From Gemmatimonadota bacterium (lineage in GTDB: Bacteria; Gemmatimonadota; Gemmatimonadetes; Longimicrobiales; Gaopeijiaceae): a stretch of DNA of 61,461 nucleotides. Location of the stretch: the NCBI GenBank assembly GCA_022822425.1, contig JAJEBS010000292.1, positions 1 to 61,461 on the forward strand. The letters run 5' to 3'. Numbering within the stretch: the stretch's first letter is position 1; the number at the start of each line of letters is the position of its first letter. Below, piece by piece: positions 51,486 through 59,638 of this stretch. Below the pieces are notes generated by a model. It was not told the origin of the DNA and did no database searches. It was given only the letters and a program-made list of their open reading frames with translations. A program made the translations under genes and the position numbers.

Positions 51486-52580
51486 CTAGGTGATCTCGCG
51501 TCGCGGGGGCTCCATGACGCGCTCGCCCTCCGCCAGGCCGTCGAGCACCTCGACGCTGATCCCGTCGCTGAGACCCGTCCTGATCTCGCGCTCCTCGGTC
51601 TCCTCGGGCCCCACGCGAACCGTCACGAACGCTCCGCCCTCCTCGAACCTGACCACGCGCTCCGGGATGATCAGGATGTCCGAGCGGCGCTCGATGATCA
51701 CCTGGGCGTTGGCCGAATAGCCCGCTCTCAGCAACGTGCCCTCCGCGGGCAGGACCGCGATTTCAACCGGAAAGATGGTCGCGTTCTCCTCGTCGCGTCC
51801 CGTGAGCGAAATCCTCGTCAGCCGCCCCTCGAGGCGCGCGTCGGGAAGCGCCCCGATCGTGACCTCGACCGGCATTCCCTCCGCCAGCCGGCCCACATCG
51901 ATTTCATCGACCGTTCCGCGAAAGAGCAGTTCGTCCATCTCGGCCATCGTCATGAGAACGGTCCCTTCCTGGAACGTCGTGAGCGGGACCACCGGATCTC
52001 CGATTTCCACCATTTTCTCAAGGATGAAGCCCTGGATGGGGCTTTGGATGACCGTCTCCACGGCCTCGTCTCCGATCGTCACGCGGCCTTCCGAGAGCAG
52101 GGCCAGGCGCTCCCGGGCGATCTGGAGCTGGAGCGAGACCTCGCTGAGCGAGTATTCGGCGTCCTCGAACTCCTGTTCCGATGCGAGTTCCCGGTCGCGC
52201 AACTCAGCCAGCCGATCGCGACGCCTCTCGAGTTGCTGCAACTCCATCTCGCGCAATTCGATGTTGCGGCGCGCCTCGACCAGTTCGATCGGTGTCGGGT
52301 TGGGCTGGACTTCGAGCAGAGGCTCACCCTGCCGGACGTATTGGCCGGGCTCCTTGAACATCCGGCGCACGACGCCCGCGAGTTGTGATTTCACGCTTAC
52401 TTCGACGAGCGGTTCAATGCGTCCGACCGCGAGGGCGCGGTCCACGATCTCACCCCTCTCCACAGCGACGGCGTCCACCTCCGTATCGCTGCCGCCCGCG
52501 GCCGTAACCACCGCGAACGCCGAGGCTCCCAGGCCTCCGACCACGATCGTGCCGACAACCATCTTCGTGCCTGTTCCCAT
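51486..52580 (-). CDS. HlyD/MacA-type periplasmic adaptor protein
   Basis: 364 aa. N-terminal membrane anchor (V-V-G-T-I-V-V-G-G-L-G-A-S-A-F-A-V-V). Lipoyl-like halves with V-S-V-K-S-Q-L-A-G-V-V and I-Q-S-P-I-Q-G-F-I-L flank a coiled coil (residues ~105-175: R-E-M-E-L-Q-Q-L-E-R-R-R-D-R-L). A beta-barrel and membrane-proximal domain follow (I-L-I-I-P-E-R-V-V-R-F). It links the inner-membrane permeases to an outer-membrane channel. First gene of the three-gene set; the MacB ATPase is missing and must be encoded elsewhere. Confidence 0.9.
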   Translation of the reverse strand: MGTGTKMVVGTIVVGGLGASAFAVVTAAGGSDTEVDAVAVERGEIVDRALAVGRIEPLVEVSVKSQLAGVVRRMFKEPGQYVRQGEPLLEVQPNPTPIELVEARRNIELREMELQQLERRRDRLAELRDRELASEQEFEDAEYSLSEVSLQLQIARERLALLSEGRVTIGDEAVETVIQSPIQGFILEKMVEIGDPVVPLTTFQEGTVLMTMAEMDELLFRGTVDEIDVGRLAEGMPVEVTIGALPDARLEGRLTRISLTGRDEENATIFPVEIAVLPAEGTLLRAGYSANAQVIIERRSDILIIPERVVRFEEGGAFVTVRVGPEETEEREIRTGLSDGISVEVLDGLAEGERVMEPPRREIT

Positions 52581-52777
52581 GCGACCGGTGACTCCCCGCG
52601 TGATTCGCGCCCAGAGCGACCCGCCCGTCCGCGACAGGGGGGCTCGCGCACTCTGGAAGGCGTACGGAAGTACTCGGGGGATTGGTTTCGCCGTGCGCCA
52701 GGGGATCGGCTCCGCCCGAAGCGTACGGACGACTTCTCCGTAGGGGCGGAGAAAGGAACAGGGTCACCGGAGGACAT

Positions 52778-53512
52778 GTGAGTACGCTGAGAGTCGAGTA
52801 TCCGGGTCCCGGGGCGGGGACGGGACCTGGAGCCGCCACCGGACCGGGGCAACCGAACCCGCACAACAGCACGAAACCGCGGCGTTTCCTCCGCAGAGTC
52901 GTGCGGTGGAGCGTGACTGCAGTGCTGCTTTCGGTGCTTCCGTTCATCCTCCTCGTCCGTGGAGGCGTCTTCGCCTACCAGCAATGGGGCTTGGGGGCGT
53001 GGCCCTCGCTGGCCGTCTCGACAGCCGCCACCGCGCTGCTCCTGGCGTGCTACGCGTGGGCCGTGAGTCGGCGGCTGGGGGCGGGGAAGTGGTTCAGGAA
53101 GTTCATGATTCGGGCCGCGGCCCTTGCCGCCGCCGCTTTCGTGGCCTACTCGCTGCTGGTCATCGCGGGCGGCAACGTGAAATCCGAAGAGGTGCGAGCG
53201 GAGTACTCGGCCCTTCATCCCCTGTTGCGGATGGGCGTATCGGTCTTCGTCCTGGCCGACGCCGACGCCGTGATCACAGATGCCGATCGCACCCCGGAGT
53301 TCTACGCTCGCGCGGGGCTCCCGGCCAACGAGTCGTCACTGCACTTCCGCCAGGACGACGGATTCGTCCACGCGCTGGATCTTCGCACCATCAACCGGCC
53401 CGAATGGCGGAACCTGGCGGCCGAACTGGCGTTCCGGGCAATGGGCTTCAACACGCTCCGCCACGTGGGCACCGCCGACCACCTGCATGTGTCGTTGAGG
53501 TTGCCGGGTTAG
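52778..53512 (+). CDS. Membrane-anchored M15 (VanY/DacX-like) peptidase-like protein
   Basis: 244 aa from GTG 52778, with GGAGG five bases upstream; an earlier in-frame start at 52682 lacks one. A Gly/Pro/Thr-rich N-terminus, then three membrane helices (about 45-67, 77-97 and 111-131). The C-terminal domain has E-S-S-L-H-F-R-Q-D-D-G-F-V-H-A-L-D-L-R and T-A-D-H-L-H-V-S-L. This reproduces the M15 zinc pattern S-x-H...A-x-D...H-x-H (His189, Asp201, His235 or His237). I infer a periplasmic DD- or LD-type cell-wall peptidase; the metal-site spacing is looser than usual, so activity is not certain. Confidence 0.6.
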   Translation: MSTLRVEYPGPGAGTGPGAATGPGQPNPHNSTKPRRFLRRVVRWSVTAVLLSVLPFILLVRGGVFAYQQWGLGAWPSLAVSTAATALLLACYAWAVSRRLGAGKWFRKFMIRAAALAAAAFVAYSLLVIAGGNVKSEEVRAEYSALHPLLRMGVSVFVLADADAVITDADRTPEFYARAGLPANESSLHFRQDDGFVHALDLRTINRPEWRNLAAELAFRAMGFNTLRHVGTADHLHVSLRLPG

Positions 53513-53546
53513 AGTGCCCCTCTGCCGTATTGAGGGAGGATCGGGG

Positions 53547-53882
53547 TCACTGCGATCCGAAGACGGCTTTGCGCAGCGACTTGTTGATTCGGGTCTGCCA
53601 ACCTTTTCCGGTTTTCCGAAAATGGGCTACCAGGTCGGCATCGAGGCGAATTGTCAGTTGCTCTTTCGTCGGTGCCTTCTGCTTTCCGCGCCTGCGACGG
53701 TATGCCTCGACTACCTGGGGGTGTGCTTCGCTCACGGGTCGAGCATTGGCGAACCACTCCTCGTCGAGTTCCATGGTGTCCGGGTCGGCAGCGATTCCAG
53801 CACGAATCGCAGCCTCCTCGCCCTGCTCAGCCGCGATTTTCTCGAATGTCGTGGCGCGCCCTTCATCTTCCGGTCTTGGCAT
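53547..53882 (-). CDS. brnA: BrnA-family antitoxin
   Basis: 111 aa from ATG 53882 (M-P-R-P-E-D-E-G), with GAGAG upstream; a start at 53912 would add ten residues. The C-terminal half is the BrnA ribbon-helix-helix: P-T-K-E-Q-L-T-I-R-L-D-A-D-L-V-A-H-F-R, then T-G-K-G-W-Q-T-R-I-N-K-S-L-R. The N-terminal half (A-D-P-D-T-M-E-L-D-E-E-W-F) matches the toxin-binding part. Normally it is preceded by BrnT; here only a truncated BrnT frame exists. A weak hairpin (GGATCG/CGATCC, 53538-53558) spans the stop and may act as a terminator. Likely an orphan autorepressor. Confidence 0.88.
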   Translation of the reverse strand: MPRPEDEGRATTFEKIAAEQGEEAAIRAGIAADPDTMELDEEWFANARPVSEAHPQVVEAYRRRRGKQKAPTKEQLTIRLDADLVAHFRKTGKGWQTRINKSLRKAVFGSQ

Positions 53883-53973
53883 ATTCTCTGATCTCTCGTG
53901 GGTCCACGCCATGTTTCTTGATGTTTGACTCCCGCTTGGCTTCGTCCCATTCGTATCCAGGCATCTGAGTCAT
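53863..53973 (-). pseudogene. brnT: Truncated brnT toxin gene
   Basis: ATG 53973 opens a 36-codon frame: M-T-Q-M-P-G-Y-E-W-D-E-A-K-R, then N-I-K-K-H-G-V-D. These are exactly the conserved first ~24 residues of BrnT ribonuclease toxins (Y-E-W-D-x-x-K-x-x-x-N-x-x-K-H-G-V-x-F). After H-G-V-D the similarity ends and the frame stops at 53863, 20 bp inside brnA. A full BrnT has about 90 residues, so roughly two thirds of the toxin has been lost, apparently by an internal deletion that kept the start and the junction with brnA. Confidence 0.75.
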
Positions 53974-54010
53974 CGCAGAACGTAACTACAATTTGCCTTC
54001 GGGAACAGGC

Positions 54011-55456
54011 ATGTCCGAGCCCGCCACCTACGTCGCCGTCGTGAAGGACGAGTGCGAAACCTGCCACTTGGCGGTGCCCGTCCTCGCCGAGATCCACCAG
54101 GCCGGCCATCCGCTGACCATCTGTTGGCAGGACGACGGCGGATTCCTGGGCCCAGGCCTCGCCGTCGCAGCCGTGGACGACCGCGCCCTCAAGCGCTCCT
54201 TCCAGCTCGCCGTCGAGACGGTACCTACGCTGATCCGGCTGGAGGGCGGTGCGGAGACCGGCCGCACGGTTGGCTGGAGTCGTGAAGACTGGCGTGCGCT
54301 CACGGCTATCCCCACGCTGGGCACGGGACTGCCGCCCCACCGGCCCGGCTGTGGCTCCCGCTCGGTGGAGCCGGGGGTCGTGGAGGCCCTGCGGGTGCGC
54401 TTCGGCGAAACCGGAATCCGCGCGCGCACGGTCGAGGTCGCTTCCAGCGCCGACGCGATCGAGGCGTGCTATGACCGCGGCTGGAGCGACGGCCTCCCGG
54501 TCGTCCCGCCGACGCCCGAGCGCATCCTGCGCATGCTGGGCGGCACGCGCCGCGACCCGCACGAGGTCATCGGCGAGATGCCCCCCGAGCTGGCGTCCTG
54601 CACTGTCGAGAAGGTCGCCATCAACGCCGTCATGGCCGGGTGCCGCCCCGAATACATGCCGGTCGTGCTGACGGCCCTCGAGGCCGCCCTGGATCCGGGG
54701 TTCACCCTGCACGGCGTTACCTGCAGTACCTGCTTCTCGAGCCCGGTGATCATCGTCAACGGACCCATCGCGAAGCGCATCGGCATGAACTCGGGACTCA
54801 ACGCACTCGGACAGGGGAACCGGGCCAACGCCACCATCGGCCGCGCGGTGAACCTCGTGGTCCGCAATGTGGGCGGAGGGCGGCCCGGCGAAATCGACCG
54901 CGCGACGCTGGGCTCTCCGGGCAAGTACACGTTCTGCTTTGCAGAGGATGAGGGCGACGATGGCTGGGAACCGCTGGCCGTCTCGCGCGGAATCGCTCCC
55001 GGCAGGAGCGCGGTGACGGTGTTCGCCGGCGAAGGGATCCAGGGGGTGACCGACCAGAGGGCGCGCACGCCACGCGAACTCACCCGCTCCCTGGCGATGG
55101 GGCTGCAGGCGGTGGGACATCCCAAGCTGTGCGAGTGGGCGGCCGCCGTTTTGGTCCTGTCACCCGAACACTACGCCATCTACCGCGAGGCGGGATGGGA
55201 CCGGAGCCGGATCACCAGCGCGCTCCAGGACGCGCTGCTGCTCCCGGGCGAGAAGGTGGCGGCGGGCGCCGACGGCGTCGCGGAGGGAATGCCCCCCTCC
55301 CGCGCGGGCCAGCGCATCCCCAAGTTCCATCCCGGCGCCCTTCTGCTGTTGCGAGCCGGGGGTCCCGCCGGGCTGTTCTCGGCCATCCTGTCGGGTTGGC
55401 CGGGGGGGCGCCTGTTCGAGGAATCCCACCCCGTTACCAGAGAGATCAGCGAATGA
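54011..55456 (+). CDS. Thioredoxin-like/unknown-domain fusion coupled to the selenoprotein gene
   Basis: 481 aa from ATG 54011. Residues 1-100 look like a thioredoxin-type domain: V-V-K-D-E-C15-E-T-C18-H-L-A-V-P-V, then V-P-T-L-I-R-L, with a C-x-x-C site. The large remainder (D-G-L-P-V-V-P-P-T-P-E-R-I, G-E-M-P-P-E, a C-S-T-C-F-S-S motif near 238-244 and V-V-R-N-V-G-G-G) belongs to no family I can name. It is the kind of protein that accompanies UGSC selenoproteins. The last codon overlaps the next ATG (ATGA), so the two are co-translated. I infer a redox pair; the reaction is unknown. Confidence 0.7.
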   Translation: MSEPATYVAVVKDECETCHLAVPVLAEIHQAGHPLTICWQDDGGFLGPGLAVAAVDDRALKRSFQLAVETVPTLIRLEGGAETGRTVGWSREDWRALTAIPTLGTGLPPHRPGCGSRSVEPGVVEALRVRFGETGIRARTVEVASSADAIEACYDRGWSDGLPVVPPTPERILRMLGGTRRDPHEVIGEMPPELASCTVEKVAINAVMAGCRPEYMPVVLTALEAALDPGFTLHGVTCSTCFSSPVIIVNGPIAKRIGMNSGLNALGQGNRANATIGRAVNLVVRNVGGGRPGEIDRATLGSPGKYTFCFAEDEGDDGWEPLAVSRGIAPGRSAVTVFAGEGIQGVTDQRARTPRELTRSLAMGLQAVGHPKLCEWAAAVLVLSPEHYAIYREAGWDRSRITSALQDALLLPGEKVAAGADGVAEGMPPSRAGQRIPKFHPGALLLLRAGGPAGLFSAILSGWPGGRLFEESHPVTREISE

Positions 55457-55989
55457 CAGAATCCACCGTCACCCTGCACGATCCCACCTCCGAGACCGCG
55501 CCCGCAACGCGTCCGCGGTGCAGGCCCCCGGCGTCGCTGGACGGCAGGACGGTGGCGCTCTTCGACATCGGCAAGTCCCGCGCCGACGAGTTCCTCGACT
55601 GCCTCGAGGCACGGCTCCGCGCCCGGGGGATCGCCACCGCGCGCTTCGCGAAGCCGACCAACGCCAAGCCCGCCACGAGCGCGATCCTGGACGACATCGC
55701 CGCCGGCGCCGACGTGGTCGTGGAGGCGCTCGCTGATTGAGGGTCGTGCGTATCGTGCGGTCTGCACGACATCAAGGCCCTCGACGATCGCGGCCTCCCC
55801 GGCCTCCTGATCGCCACCACCGCCTTCCGCGAGGCGGCCTCCTTCCAGATCCCCTCGCTCGGCTTCGAGCCGGAGATTGTGTGGGTGCCCCACCCGGTCC
55901 AGAACCGCCACCCCGAGGAACTCGAGCAGCTCGCGGAGGACGCGCTGGACGCGATCCTGCGTGGGCTGATGTCCGGGGGCGAGGGGTGA
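55453..55989 (+). CDS. UGSC-family selenoprotein (in-frame UGA = selenocysteine 96)
   Basis: 178 aa including Sec96. The frame from ATG 55453 reaches TGA at 55738-55740 and continues without interruption to a second TGA at 55987-55989. The junction reads V-E-A-L-A-D-U-G-S-C-V-S-C-G-L-H-D, the U-G-S-C motif of a known bacterial family in which Cys replaces Sec in many members. The domain before it starts G-R-T-V-A-L-F-D-I-G-K-S, and the one after it has P-S-L-G-F-E-P. The downstream part is clearly coding (normal codon use, helix-rich end). A bSECIS-like hairpin follows the TGA. Function unknown; the family is presumed redox-active. SelA/B/C/D lie outside the window. Confidence 0.87.
55738..55768 (+). 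promoter_or_regulatory. Bacterial SECIS element with UGA-Sec codon
   Basis: After the TGA (55738-55740) a hairpin is formed by CGTGC (55754-55758) and GCACG (55764-55768) closing the loop GGTCT (55759-55763). The loop occupies nucleotides 19-23 after the codon. From memory, this is the same loop sequence and the same distance as in E. coli fdhF, the best studied bSECIS. The 3' arm can also pair with GTCGTGC at 3-9 nt after the TGA, a longer competing stem. Together with the intact downstream frame this strongly supports selenocysteine insertion rather than termination. Confidence 0.85.
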
Positions 55990-56057
55990 TACTATCGCAG
56001 GTCGACTGATGATACTATGAGGGGTGGCCACGGACGTAGCCGTTCGGCCGACCCCCG

Positions 56058-56798
56058 TCAGCGCACCTCCATCACCGCGCCGGCCTCGGGATCTCCCAGC
56101 TGCAGACGCACATGCCGCAGCGTCTCGGCGTAAAACCGCCCAAGCTCGTCTTCGCGTGCCCGAACGTCGCTTACCATGACGCCGAGATAGATGATCGGGC
56201 CGGGCTGGTCCGTGGCCGCGAAGAACTGCGGTTGGATGATCCCGGCGGAGACGATCCGATCGTACTCGTGGAGCGATTCCTGAAGGGAGTACGTGAGGGA
56301 GAGCGTGGAGAGAATCGGCAAATCGAAGTGCCGCACGGCCTCGGTCACGCTGGCCAACTCCCACGCCGTACTCCTCAAGGGCGTGAGGCCGAGTCCTTCG
56401 GGCAGTGCTCCGCTGATCGAGATGCTCTGGCGTTCGCCTCCTTCGGCAGCCCGCTGATTCTCGATGAGCCCCGGCAGGATCTCGTCGTGATAGGCCATGC
56501 GGCGGTCGAGGGTTACCGTGTTCTCGGCGATTTCCGCAGCCAGGGCGTAGAGCGTCTCGTTGACGAGTTGGCGTTGGTCGATGGTGGTCATCCACTGATC
56601 GAAGCCGAGGGCGACGAGAACGCCGACGACGATGACCACGAACTCGAGCGCAAGACGGCCGAAGGGGATGCGATGGGTCGCGCGACCTCGGCCCCGTGTG
56701 TGGCGGGGGGAATCGGGAAGCTCGCTTTCGTCGGCGCTCCCGGGCGGCGTCTGCGTTTCCTCGAAGCTGTCTTCCGGCATTGAACTGTCTTCCGGCAT
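56058..56798 (-). CDS. Single-TM protein, DUF6090-like
   Basis: 246 aa from ATG 56798, which has AGGAGG ten bases upstream. A tandem 18-bp duplication supplies a second ATG at 56780, giving M-P-E-D-S twice. The N-terminus is acidic, then a basic patch precedes a helix L-A-L-E-F-V-V-I-V-V-G-V-L-V-A-L-G-F-D-Q-W at about 46-66. It is followed by long helices (E-T-L-Y-A-L-A-A-E-I-A-E-N). The 'V-V-I-x-x-G-V-L-x-A-L-x-x-D-x-W' block resembles DUF6090 proteins, whose role is unknown. Convergent with the selenoprotein gene across 68 bp containing a repeated TGATACTAT. Confidence 0.55.
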   Translation of the reverse strand: MPEDSSMPEDSFEETQTPPGSADESELPDSPRHTRGRGRATHRIPFGRLALEFVVIVVGVLVALGFDQWMTTIDQRQLVNETLYALAAEIAENTVTLDRRMAYHDEILPGLIENQRAAEGGERQSISISGALPEGLGLTPLRSTAWELASVTEAVRHFDLPILSTLSLTYSLQESLHEYDRIVSAGIIQPQFFAATDQPGPIIYLGVMVSDVRAREDELGRFYAETLRHVRLQLGDPEAGAVMEVR

Positions 56799-56969
56799 TG
56801 ACTGCAAGCCTCCTACGCGCATTTTCTTCGGCCAAGGCGAGGCTTGCCGTGAAGCGTGGTCGCGAACGGAGGCATCGTGAAGACCTGGCCACATGTCTGG
56901 ATCGGTCGCAAGCGAGGCTCTCTTCCAGCCTACCGAGGCAGGTCAAGGTCAGTTGGCGCGCGACTTGCC

Positions 56970-58088
56970 TCAATCCTCCGTCAGGAGCCGGAGCTTAGCG
57001 ATCCGCCAGGGCGGAAAGTCCCTGTCCAGGAGAAGGTACAGGAACCGGCCTCCGCCCAAAACCTTGGATCCGCTTGGAAGCGGGACATCCTCATAGAGCT
57101 TGGTTCCGGTGTGCCGGTTGTAGATCTCGAGCGAGGTGTGCAGAACCCGGAAGGGAGGCATTGGCCGCCCGGGGTCGAACCGGGCGCGCGTCAGGACCAG
57201 GTGTCGACCGACCACGTCGATGCGGTCGACCACGTCGAAAGTCCCCAGAAACTCCCCCAGCGTGGTGCCGTAGGCCGCAGGGTTGGCAAACGCGCCCAGC
57301 TCCAACACCCGAATGGGCCGGAACGAGTCGGACGGGGTCCCAAGGGTGCCGACGGTCTCTCCCGCGCCGTCGATGACCGTGACGGGGTACTCCAGACCCG
57401 ACATGACAAACGTCGAGTCGCCGCCGACCGCGATCGGAAAGCGCGCAAATGCGCCCCAATAGGGCCTCTCCAAGTCGGAGAACGGACGTTCGTAGCTGCT
57501 CCACACCAACTCCAATTCCGGTGCCGTCATCCGGTACAGGAGTGGTGGACGGGCGAAGAGGCGTTCTTCAGGGTCACCCGTAATCATCCGCACGAGCAGG
57601 TCAGGTCCGAGCGCCCGAGCATCCAGGAGAGTCGCGGGCCACATTGCGGAAGTATCGGGAGCCAGGGAACTGGTCAGGAAGGTCAACCGAGCCCGTAGCA
57701 GGTCCAGGACCACGATGTTCTCGGACGGCGTCTCCACCAGTGCGTTGATCCGCCGAAACTCGAAGGGACCGTCCCCGAATCTCCCGAAGGCAGCCTCCAG
57801 CCGTCCCTCCTCGTCGTAGCTCCGCACGCGGGGCAGGAACAGGTCGCCGATCACGTACCCCCCGCCCTGCCGCTCGGCGAAGTCGCCGATCTCGGCAATC
57901 GAATCGGCTGGGTCTTCACCGAGCTGCACGACGGCGTCGACGGCGAACACTTCTTCGAGGGTCGCGGTCACCGGAGCGGCGGCGGGACCCTCCGTCTCCG
58001 CACAGGCAGCAAAAAGCAGGACCGTCAGGCGTGCGGCGAGCGCGGACGCCCGGACCGTTATGCCGTCGCTGCCGGTCATTCTGGCCAT
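56970..58088 (-). CDS. 6-bladed beta-propeller lipoprotein
   Basis: 372 aa. The leader A-R-L-T-V-L-L-F-A-A-C places a lipidated Cys near residue 29. Blade motifs include G-G-Y-V-I-G-D-L-F-L-P-R-V-R-S-Y-D, G-R-F-G-D-G-P-F-E-F and E-N-I-V-V-L-D-L-L-R-A-R-L. This is the same G-R-x-G-x-G-P-x-E-F signature as in the other propellers of the window. Divergent from two further propeller genes across 292 bp (58089-58380), in which I find no gene or clear promoter. Periplasmic, function unknown. Confidence 0.8.
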   Translation of the reverse strand: MARMTGSDGITVRASALAARLTVLLFAACAETEGPAAAPVTATLEEVFAVDAVVQLGEDPADSIAEIGDFAERQGGGYVIGDLFLPRVRSYDEEGRLEAAFGRFGDGPFEFRRINALVETPSENIVVLDLLRARLTFLTSSLAPDTSAMWPATLLDARALGPDLLVRMITGDPEERLFARPPLLYRMTAPELELVWSSYERPFSDLERPYWGAFARFPIAVGGDSTFVMSGLEYPVTVIDGAGETVGTLGTPSDSFRPIRVLELGAFANPAAYGTTLGEFLGTFDVVDRIDVVGRHLVLTRARFDPGRPMPPFRVLHTSLEIYNRHTGTKLYEDVPLPSGSKVLGGGRFLYLLLDRDFPPWRIAKLRLLTED

Positions 58089-58380
58089 ATGCTGCTCACG
58101 GCGAGACGATCACGGCCAACAGCAGATGTTCGCATTGGTCCAGCACGGCTGGGTCAAGCAATCGTCGAAAGGGGTCCAGGGACAGCACGGTCCGAATCGC
58201 AGTCCCTTGCGGCCATCGCGTCAGTCACGATGTGACCGGGGCGTCTCGACGCTACGAGGTCGAACCATGAGGTGTTCCAGGCCGGGTGACAAGGCCATCC
58301 GGCGACTGGAGCAGATGCCGCTTTCCACCTCTGCCGCGACGGACTAGGTTCCGCCATTCCCCGGTGAGAGGCTTGATCAG

Positions 58381-59604
58381 ATGACCCGCATACTCCTTCC
58401 AGCGTGCCTCGCGGCTCTGTTCATCGCGGTACATGGTCATGCCCAGGAAACGGTCGAGCTTTCGGGGGAGGACCGACCTTTGGTCCTGGAGTTCTCGGAG
58501 GTCTACCGCATCGGGTCGGCCGCTGCGGTCGCCGACTGGGAGCTTCTGAACGTGGTTGGAGGCGCGGGTTTTGACGAGGCCGGGAACCTGTACTTCCTGA
58601 ACTCGCCTCATCGCGTGGTCTCCGTCGACCCTGACGGCAACTTTCTGGGCCAGTTCGGCCGTGCCGGCGGGGGTCCGGGCGAGTTCGGAAACCCGCGCCA
58701 ACTGGATGTCCTGCCGGGCGGGCGAATCGTCGTTACGGACGTGAGACGCCTGGCGTTCCATATCTTCGGCCCCGAAGGCGTGTTCGAGCGATCGGTGAGG
58801 ATGGCGTCCGACGTGCCGGACCGCGATTTCCTGCGGGATATCCTCTATTGGACAAGGTCCGAATCGTACGGAGCCCGCCCCGCCCGCGAGGGCGCAGCGG
58901 TCCTTTCCGACGGCTTTCGCAAGATCATGCGCACCGACCTGTCGTCGGACGAGGCGCGGGTCGAGCCGTCGGTGGAGGCATGGGCGCCCTTGGGGACCGA
59001 AGCGAAGTTCGGGAGTCTGGCCGAGGTGGCAGGCGGCCCATTGTGGGGGTTCGTGCCGCCGCTGCTCTTCGACGCGTTGCCGGGCGGTGGAATTGCGTTT
59101 TCGGACTCGTCCGCGTATGCGATCAAGGTCACTGGACCGTCCGGCCAAGTGGTGCGGATCCTGCGCCGCCCAATCGTCCCGCAGCCGGTCACCAATCGAC
59201 TCAGGCGGGCGGAGATCGACCGCCAACTGGCGGAATTGACGCCGGACGACGATCCGGCGCTTGGCGGCGTCCCCCCGACCGCTCGGGCGATGGTGGCGGG
59301 ATTCCGCTCGGGCCAGGTGCAAGCGATCGAGGAGATGCAGTTCTTTCCGGAAGTGCCGGTGCTGTACGCGTTGCGCACCACCTGGGAAGGCAATCTCTGG
59401 GTTCAACGACGCGGGGAGGAACCCGACGTGGACCTCGGACCGATTGACGTGCTCACACCGGGTGGCCGCTATCTGGGCACGCTCGACGGGCGGATGCGGA
59501 TGCCTGACGAATTCGGCCCCGATGGCCTCGTCGCCTTCATCGAAAAGGATGAATTCGATGTCCCGGTCATCGAGGTGAAGAGGCTGCCGCCGGGAATCCG
59601 CTGA
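58381..59604 (+). CDS. 6-bladed beta-propeller secreted protein
   Basis: 407 aa. Signal peptide M-T-R-I-L-L-P-A-C-L-A-A-L-F-I-A-V-H-G-H-A-Q. Propeller strands: A-G-N-L-Y-F-L-N-S-P-H-R-V-V-S-V-D, G-Q-F-G-R-A-G-G-G-P-G-E-F, G-R-I-V-V-T-D-V-R-R-L-A-F-H-I-F and late E-G-N-L-W-V-Q-R-R-G. It lies 34 bp before another propeller gene, probably in one operon. No enzyme motif seen. Confidence 0.82.
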   Translation: MTRILLPACLAALFIAVHGHAQETVELSGEDRPLVLEFSEVYRIGSAAAVADWELLNVVGGAGFDEAGNLYFLNSPHRVVSVDPDGNFLGQFGRAGGGPGEFGNPRQLDVLPGGRIVVTDVRRLAFHIFGPEGVFERSVRMASDVPDRDFLRDILYWTRSESYGARPAREGAAVLSDGFRKIMRTDLSSDEARVEPSVEAWAPLGTEAKFGSLAEVAGGPLWGFVPPLLFDALPGGGIAFSDSSAYAIKVTGPSGQVVRILRRPIVPQPVTNRLRRAEIDRQLAELTPDDDPALGGVPPTARAMVAGFRSGQVQAIEEMQFFPEVPVLYALRTTWEGNLWVQRRGEEPDVDLGPIDVLTPGGRYLGTLDGRMRMPDEFGPDGLVAFIEKDEFDVPVIEVKRLPPGIR

Positions 59605-59638
59605 GACCACGGTTCCCACAGCAGAGCGAAAAGGGAGA

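Noticed and set aside
53538-53558. GGATCG/CGATCC hairpin as an intrinsic terminator
   Set aside because: Stem is only 6 bp, has no T-tract and covers the brnA stop; mentioned under brnA but not called as a terminator.
55738-55740. Reading TGA as a true stop or a sequencing error in a Cys codon
   Set aside because: The downstream frame, the U-G-S-C family motif and a SECIS-like hairpin at the expected distance all favour selenocysteine; error cannot be fully excluded without reads.
58089-58380. Short frames between the divergent propeller genes
   Set aside because: Small overlapping frames on both strands with no ribosome-binding site, no motif and no composition bias; treated as a plain intergenic region.
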